Below are positions 57,779-64,000 of a stretch of 64,000 bases of DNA, in pieces. The position numbers were made by a program, and so were the translations under genes. A model generated the notes under the pieces. That model searched no databases. It saw only the letters and a program-made list of their open reading frames with translations, and was not told the origin of the DNA. The stretch is from Canna indica (lineage: Eukaryota > Streptophyta > Magnoliopsida > Zingiberales > Cannaceae): contig CP136890.1 of NCBI GenBank assembly GCA_034359265.1, positions 80,005,501-80,069,500 of the forward strand, in the 5' to 3' direction. Position 1 is the first letter of the stretch; every line of letters starts with the position of its first letter.

Positions 57779-59502
57779 ATAATACTAGAAAAAATGATTT
57801 TAGAACAAAAAATGACCATTTTTTTCAAAAACAACACTAGAAAAAATGAAAATTTAACCAATCTCATTCCTCAAACTAGCAATAAGCCAATACCAAATAG
57901 AAGAAAATTGACCATTTTCTCCAAAAACAACAACGGAAAAACGAAAATTTAACCAATCTCATTCTGTAAAACTAAAGTAGGATCAAATTAGAAAGAAATG
58001 CTCACACATCAGTCTCCAGGTTTGGAAAACAAAGGTAAGAAAGAAAAACTGACCAGAGCAATGTGGATGAACTAAATCATTTCACTATTAGATACTGAGA
58101 GCATACCAATTCTTCACTATCAAGTCACTTGATAGGATGTCAAATAGAGAGGTGAGAGACATACTAGTAAGTTGCTCCACTAGCCTTTTGGTGAAATTGG
58201 TACTCAAATAATTACTCAAATTAATTAAATTTAAACCTAATTAATATGATAAAGCTTAATTAAGTATGGCTTGCGAGCTTATGATATAGCGCCATGGCCC
58301 ATGGGTATAAATATAAAAACGATCTTGAACTAAGCTTGAGCTACTCACGAGCAGCTTGATTCCTTTATAGCCGTATATACAACTTGATGATTTACTATGA
58401 TGCACTGTCTCTTTGAAATAGATTATTTTTGGCAATTAATCTCGCAATTTAAAAATTTACTATGAAGATGGAGTTACCGATTTTGATAAATTAAAGTATA
58501 TTAATAGGGGATGTTTCACTCCTCTCTATATTAAACTCTTCTCTTCGTTAGTAAGTAAATAAAGTCTAGCTCTCATATTCTTCGAGAGATTAATAAAGTG
58601 GAATATTGAACCGTTATACATGCTATATTTATCTCTTATTAACTCATGCTTGTCATTAAAACTTGTTATTTCTGCAAGAATTAGTTAGCATAACTCGTCG
58701 TTTTGAGAAATTCAAAATGTATATATCGAACAAGGAGCTAGCATGTGTTGGACCACATACTATTGCTAGCAAAGTTGGGTTGAACACGGTGCACTTATAT
58801 ATGGTTTTTTAGACGACAAGATAGATCTACACATGCATGACTCCAACGACTAATCGTGCCTAGTTAAGTATATAATTAATTACTATCATGCATAGGCGTA
58901 CGGTGATTTACCACGTCAAACCTCCCAAACATTCTAAACTTGTAGCATTTATAATTAACGTAGTAAATTATTATCATTCGTTTTTAGTTACACTTGAGAA
59001 CACTTGCACCCAATCAAACAAGCTAGTCCTTATTAGTAAAACTGAATATACTGAGTCCATAATACTTTTTTTTTCCAAAGTCCATAATCTATCTAGCTAG
59101 GGCCTTTCTAATTTACATTCTAAGTCAAACACAAGTACTTTAGTCTAATTTGTATATATGCTCAATGAAAAAAATACAACTATATATTTTCCTTTTTTCT
59201 CATATAGAAAGATTCTCAGAAATAGAGATATTGTGATTAAGAATAACCTAGATCTTGAGAAAGAATCTAAATGCATGCATGCAGCTACAAAAACAAAATT
59301 GCTTAATCATATCCAGAATATGTAAAACAAGCGGCGCATGAAATAATAATTAAAATATGAAAAATAGTAGGTAAGAAATTGACAAGCTAGCATTATACAA
59401 GTGTATAATAAACTGAATAATTAAGCAAACTTATCATGAAAAATACATCCATATAATTAAGTAAGGTATTGAAGAAATGGTGGATATATTTTAATTAATT
59501 TG
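57779..59502. other. Intergenic, no gene seen
   Basis: AT-rich noncoding sequence. A diverged 96-bp direct duplication starts at 57814 and 57910 (GACCATTTT...TTTAACCAATCTCATTC). Otherwise nothing is recognisable. It includes the 3' flank of the F-box gene. Confidence 0.6.
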
Positions 59503-60729
59503 CTACATTAAGTTGGGCTTGAACCAAGTAATAGTCTCAGAAAAATTCTTTGTTTCCCCGGTCTCTATGAATCGCTTGCTGCCGTCGGCCAAATCAACAA
59601 ACTCCATTTGCACGCTATCCGGCACCGCTGGGTTCATAGAAAACAGCGTCGGCTCCGCGAAGCATATGCAGTTCCCCTTCCACCCCTGAAGCCGTCCTCC
59701 GAGATACTGCGAGTGCGAGTTTTGATAGCCGGACACGCCTCCGAGATACTGCGACTGCGAGTTGTAATAGCGCGACACGAACAACGTGTCCTCGCCGATG
59801 CTCGTCACTCTAACCCACGTCGTCTCCTCCAACCTGTAGACCTTGTAGTTGTATCTGTCCAGATTGTGATTCCCCAGCAACTCAGGGTGGATCTTCAGCA
59901 CCACCATCATCAGCTTCCCCCTCCCGTCCAACAGCTTGAACTTAGTGAATATGCCAGTGACCTCCGGCAGAGGCTGCCGAGTGAAGCTCACCGGATTCTC
60001 CACGTCGCAGAACGCCACGTCGCCTAGCAAATCCACCGCGTAGAACCGCCCGTTGCAGTACGTGACCGACCACACGAAGGTGGAGAGTCTGGTGTCGAGG
60101 AGCGTCCACCTGTTGTCTCCGAGCCTGCAGAAGGCGACCTTGTTAGAGGAAGAAAGCGTGGCCATAGCGTAACGTTCTCCGCCAAAGTTGACAGAGGAGG
60201 AGAGGACGACCTCCTTAATGAAGAAAGACCGCATATCGGCGAGCCTGATCGGCTCCCCGACGGTGATAAAGAACCAGTCCTGGGAGATGCAGACCCAGTG
60301 GTCGCCGTCGATCATCATCACATAGCGGCCCGAGGAGGCGAGGGCCAGCTGCGCGTTACCAGACGGCAGCGGGATTTGCTCCCCGGTGAAGGGGTTGAAG
60401 AGGGACATGCTAGCGCGCTTGTCCATCAGCACCAGCATGCCCTCGCTCGATCCGCAGAGGACTTTGTCGCGGAGGTAATCCTTTGTAACCCGAAATGATT
60501 GGTTGTCGGAAGGGTTGAAGAACTTGATGGTTCCGGTGGTGGCGTCCAAGGGGAACATTATGAGCGGAGCGAACTTGATCCGCGGGGTGGCGGACCGCCA
60601 AGAGGAGCACACGGAACGGAAGAGGACGTAATCGAAGCTGCACGACAGCTTCTGGGCGACGATTTCGAGGAGTTCGCTTGGGAGCGACGACCACTGGCGG
60701 GCTCTTGATCTGCCTCTGATAGGTGCCAT
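59503..60729 (-). CDS. F-box protein with DUF295-type C-terminal domain
   Basis: A single uninterrupted 408-codon frame. The F-box lies at about residues 13-50 (WSSLPSELLEIVAQKL, FRSVCSSWRSA). The rest matches the plant DUF295 beta-propeller-like family (FFNPSDNQSFRV, FNPFTGEQIPLP, GRFYAVDLLGDVAFCD, YKVYRLEETTWVRV). Such proteins usually act as substrate adaptors of SCF ubiquitin ligases; the substrate here is unknown. The ATG context is favourable (G at -3 and +4), and a TATA box lies upstream. Residues about 317-344 contain a 14-residue tandem duplication with NSQSQYLGG/NSHSQYLGG. The gene has no intron and is GC-richer than its surroundings. It is the only apparently functional host gene here. 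Confidence 0.92.
   Translation of the reverse strand: MAPIRGRSRARQWSSLPSELLEIVAQKLSCSFDYVLFRSVCSSWRSATPRIKFAPLIMFPLDATTGTIKFFNPSDNQSFRVTKDYLRDKVLCGSSEGMLVLMDKRASMSLFNPFTGEQIPLPSGNAQLALASSGRYVMMIDGDHWVCISQDWFFITVGEPIRLADMRSFFIKEVVLSSSVNFGGERYAMATLSSSNKVAFCRLGDNRWTLLDTRLSTFVWSVTYCNGRFYAVDLLGDVAFCDVENPVSFTRQPLPEVTGIFTKFKLLDGRGKLMMVVLKIHPELLGNHNLDRYNYKVYRLEETTWVRVTSIGEDTLFVSRYYNSQSQYLGGVSGYQNSHSQYLGGRLQGWKGNCICFAEPTLFSMNPAVPDSVQMEFVDLADGSKRFIETGETKNFSETITWFKPNLM
59696..59779 (-). repeat. In-frame 42-bp tandem duplication in the F-box gene
   Basis: Units 59696-59737 and 59738-59779 are the same length and differ at only a few bases. Each adds 14 residues including SQYLGG. Being a multiple of three, it keeps the reading frame. 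Confidence 0.9.
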
Positions 60730-60815
60730 TGCTCAGACTGATCGAGGAAGATGGAGGCAATTAAGCTGGGATCTGTTTAGGGTTTGGTGGCGAAGGTGAG
60801 AGGTAATCGGACATA

Positions 60816-60823
60816 CATATATA
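60816..60823 (-). promoter_or_regulatory. Putative TATA box of the F-box gene
   Basis: TATATATG on the minus strand lies about 90 bases upstream of the ATG. That would place transcription start roughly 55-60 bases before the start codon. Position fits a plant TATA promoter, but no transcript evidence is available. Confidence 0.55.
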
Positions 60824-60945
60824 TTGAAGAGGGGAAATGCTGAAATGGAAAGAAGGGAAACGAGAGTTGCATGCTTGCAGTGGAGACTGTCACTTATACC
60901 ATTTTTGGAAGGTGACGAGGATGAATGGCTGGCATTTGCGGACAT

Positions 60946-61900
60946 TTTTATACTTTTAACAGTGGGTTAATTTATCTCATAATTTAATTATCCAAAAGGT
61001 TTGATGGAGTAAATTACTTTTAAAATAAAATTTAATAAATATAATAATAATTATAAATTAACATTATACAAGTAAATAATTTGAGTAAGGCGTTGACAAT
61101 ATTATATCTATTACTTCAAATTAATTATTTTTTTACTAAATTAATTACCTTAAAATTTGTAAAAATATCTTTTTAGTCTTGTCCATCGCACGTGCATGCT
61201 AATTAAATTTATAGAAATTGAATCTAAATATAAAAAAATTGCATACTGATACTGGTATCATAATTTATTGGGTAAGAAATTTTTGTTCGAATTTATTCAC
61301 ATTTTAAATGTTAAAATTCTGATTTATACATGGTCATCTTGCCTGCATAGATTTTTTTTATTAAATATGGTGCCTTTTGTAGTCTTGAATAATATGGTAA
61401 GTTTATTTATCGAAAAAATTCAGTGAATATTTTATTTAAGATTCTAATTTAACCTTAATTATATACTAATAAGTCCCTAGTGAAAGATTTATAATAATAT
61501 TAGTTAGCTGTAAATTTACAGAAATTTGCCTTCGGAAACATTTGAAATTACCCACCGTTTCAAATCAACATATATGATCTCTTACCAACGTTTGGTCACT
61601 TAATTAGTGCCAATTTTAATTTGTTTTTACCAAATTGGACACGTTATATAATACCTTTTCAAATGCTATTTATGTCAAGTTTTTCCACAATAGATTTGTC
61701 CAGCTTAGCAAATTTTTACTCGGATGCATAAATTAATTAATTTTAATTATTGAAACTTTTTTAATTAATTTATGCCCTAGCAGTTGTCATGTTTATTGAG
61801 AATTTGGTTATACTGTTAATACTACCTTTTATTACTTCCTAAAAAAAAATACAACCTTTTAGTAAATTATTGAAGGAATAATTCTTATTCCTTTATCAAA
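60946..61900. other. AT-rich intergenic sequence, no gene seen
   Basis: Very AT-rich, with scattered simple sequence. No coding frame, RNA gene or repeat copy of the neighbouring satellite was found in it. Confidence 0.6.
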
Positions 61901-62988
61901 TATTAATAATTCTAATTCCTTTACCAGCATAACGGAAACTTGACATTTTTACATTCTATTTCTAATAATTTAATTATTCAAAGACGGGTGTGTTCACAAG
62001 TACGACAGCAAATCACGCGCAATTTTAAATTAATTAAGTTTATACATAGATTAATTGTAATTTAATTTCAGGAATTTTCTAAAATCAAATTTTGGGAGAG
62101 AGATTGGGAGAGAGAAATTTTTGAATTTTGGGGGTAAAAATCCTCAAAATTGAAACTTAGTGATTTGGATAGCCATTTTTTAAAAATATATATATAATTT
62201 TTTTTAAAAAATAATAATTTAAATTTATAAAATATTCTTTAATAGTAAAAATGAGATGTTAGAGTTAAAAAAATATATTTTCAAATTTATTAATTCATTA
62301 GACACTTTTGCGTAAAATCTATAAAACTAAATTTAAATTAAAAATTTTGAAATATTTTAATGAAAATTATTTTTTAAACCACAACACATCTTTTGTATTT
62401 TTTAAAAAAATATCATTAATTAATTTTTTTAAAAAAATATAAAATTATTATAGATTTTGGGCAAAAGTCTTATTAGAGACTTTTATTCAAAATCTATAAA
62501 ACCAATTTTTAATTAAAAATAGTGAAATATTTTTTGTCCAAAATATTTTGATAAACTCTAGCACATCTTTTATATCACATATATATTTTTGTGAATTAAA
62601 TTTTATTTTTTATAATTATAAAATTATTATAAACAAAAGTTTCTAAACTCATTAGAGATTTTTGTGCAAAGTCTATTAATAATTCTAATTCCTTTACAAG
62701 CATAACGGAAACTTGACATTTTTACATTCTATTTCTAATAATTTAATTATTCAAAGACGGGTGTGTTCACAAGTACGACAGCAAGGCACGCGCGATTTTA
62801 AATTAGTTAAGTTTATGCATAGATTAATTGTAATTTAATTTCAGGAATTTTCCAAAATCAAATTTTGGAAGACAGATTGGGAGAGATATATTTTCAGATT
62901 CGAATTTTGGGGGTCAAAATCCTCAAAATTGAAACTTAGTGATTTGGATACTCATTTTACCCATGAGCCAAAGTCTTTGATTATTTTT

Positions 62989-63039
<51 letters not shown>

Positions 63040-64000
63040 TTTTAAAAATAATAATAATTTAAATTTATAAAAATATTCTTTAATAGTAAAAATGAGATGT
63101 TAGAGTTAAAAATTATATTTTCAAATTTTCTAATTCATTAGACACTTTTGTGTATAATTTATAAAACTAAATTAAAATTAAAATTTTTGAAATATTTTGA
63201 TAAAAAATATTTTTTAAATCGCAACATATCTTTTGTATTTTTTTTGAAAAAATCATTAATTATTTTTTTAAAAAAAATTATAAAATTATTATAGACTTTA
63301 AGCAAAAGTCTTATTAGAGACTTTTATCCAAAATCTATAAAACTAATTTTTAATTAAAAATAGTGAAATATTTTTTGTCCAAAATATTTTGATAAACTCT
63401 AGCATATCTTTTATATCACATATATATTTTTGTGAATTAAATTTTATTTTTTATAATTATAAAATTATTATAAACAAAAGTCTCTAAACTCATTAGAGAC
63501 TTTTGTCCAAAGTCTATTAATAATTCTAATTTCTTTACGAGCATAACAAACACTTGACATTTTTACATTCTATTTCTAATAATTTAATTATTCAAAGACG
63601 GGTGTGTTCACAAGTACGACAGCAAGGCACGCACGATTTTAAATTAATTAAGTTTATGCATAGATTATTTGTTATTTAATTTCAGGAATTTTCTAAAATC
63701 AAATTTTGGGAGAGAGAATGGGAGAGAGAAATTTTTGGATTCGAATTTTGGGTGTCAAAATCCTTAAAATTGAAACTTAGTGATTTGGATACCCATTTTA
63801 CCCATGAAACAAAGTCTTTGATTAATTTTTTTTAAAAAATATATATAATTTTTTAAAAAAATAATTTAAATTTATAAAATGTTCTTTAATAGTAAAAATG
63901 AGATGTTAGAGTTAAAAAATATATTTTCAAATTTTCTAATTCATTAGACACTTTTGCGTAAAACCTATAAAACTAAATTTAAATAAAAAATTTTGAAATA
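61901..64000. repeat. Higher-order AT-rich tandem repeat (773/841-bp units)
   Basis: Units begin with TATTAATAATTCTAATT at 61901, 62674 and 63515, the third running off the window. Each unit has about 395 bp of one sequence (including GGGTGTGTTCACAAGTACGAC and a GGGAGAGAGA stretch) followed by related sub-repeats. In unit 1 the sub-repeats start at 62296, 62471 and 62650, and in unit 2 at 63136, 63312 and 63491, spaced 175-179 bp and carrying ATTAGAGACTTTT-type starts. Most of the unit length difference is accounted for by a TA run and a short extra segment in unit 2. Confidence 0.88.
62992..63034. repeat. (AT)n microsatellite in satellite unit 2
   Basis: About 21 AT dinucleotides in a row. 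The equivalent point in units 1 and 3 has only a few, so this tract expanded after the units duplicated. Confidence 0.95.

Noticed and set aside
58888..59100. 70-codon plus-strand frame in the intergenic region
   Set aside because: AT-rich chance frame, no similarity recognised, no flanking signals.
59608..60027. Plus-strand frame antisense to the F-box gene
   Set aside because: Arises from codon bias on the opposite strand; no domain or promoter.

Overview
This is a plant nuclear window, almost certainly an angiosperm and probably a eudicot. The evidence is Athila-type Ty3/gypsy, Ty1/copia, L1-type LINE and CACTA families together, primer sites matching plant initiator-Met tRNA, and fragments of plant genes: NIP aquaporin, ROP GTPase, plant-type ATP-citrate lyase subunit B and an F-box/DUF295 gene. 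Only one intact host gene is visible, the F-box gene at 59503-60729 (-). Nearly everything else is mobile DNA, mostly decayed.

Left part (1-14637). An Athila-like element (pol, env-like ORF, polypurine tract, 3' LTR) runs in from the left edge. Next come an unassigned exon-like block, a hAT-type terminus ending at 8300, and a degenerate minus-strand copia element (copia A) with its 5' LTR at 13311-14637. Its 3' LTR is not in the window.

Central nest (14638-43053). A second minus-strand copia (copia B) is the host. It is split by copia A in its RT and by a CACTA transposon (CACTA-1, 15657-40540, TSD TCT) near the integrase/RT boundary. CACTA-1 carries three further insertions with matching duplications: a solo LTR (20537-21761, AAATG), CACTA-2 (22312-29308, TAT) and CACTA-3 (29616-39194, TTA). 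Without these inserts CACTA-1 is about 7.07 kb, close to CACTA-2 (6,997 bp). Each CACTA element has a two-gene layout: a Transposase_21-type transposase with DUF4218/DUF4216-like regions, then a multi-exon second gene. All three also have a long RNA-type foldback just upstream of the transposase start, which is the most interesting signal here. CACTA-3 also carries an aquaporin fragment, a ROP fragment and LINE debris.

Right part (43054-64000). A minus-strand L1-like LINE with an intact 837-codon RT region abuts a plus-strand copia remnant (copia C). These are followed by a foldback MITE, a multi-exon ATP-citrate lyase B pseudogene, a nearly complete young copia (copia D, 52988-57543, LTRs differing at 3 of 333 positions), a TRIM remnant, the F-box gene, and an AT-rich higher-order tandem repeat (773- and 841-bp units containing roughly 176-179-bp sub-repeats) that runs off the right edge.

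No gene network operates here. The functional themes are transposon nesting, transposon gene capture, sequences likely to make hairpin RNA, and satellite-like DNA next to a lone F-box gene.
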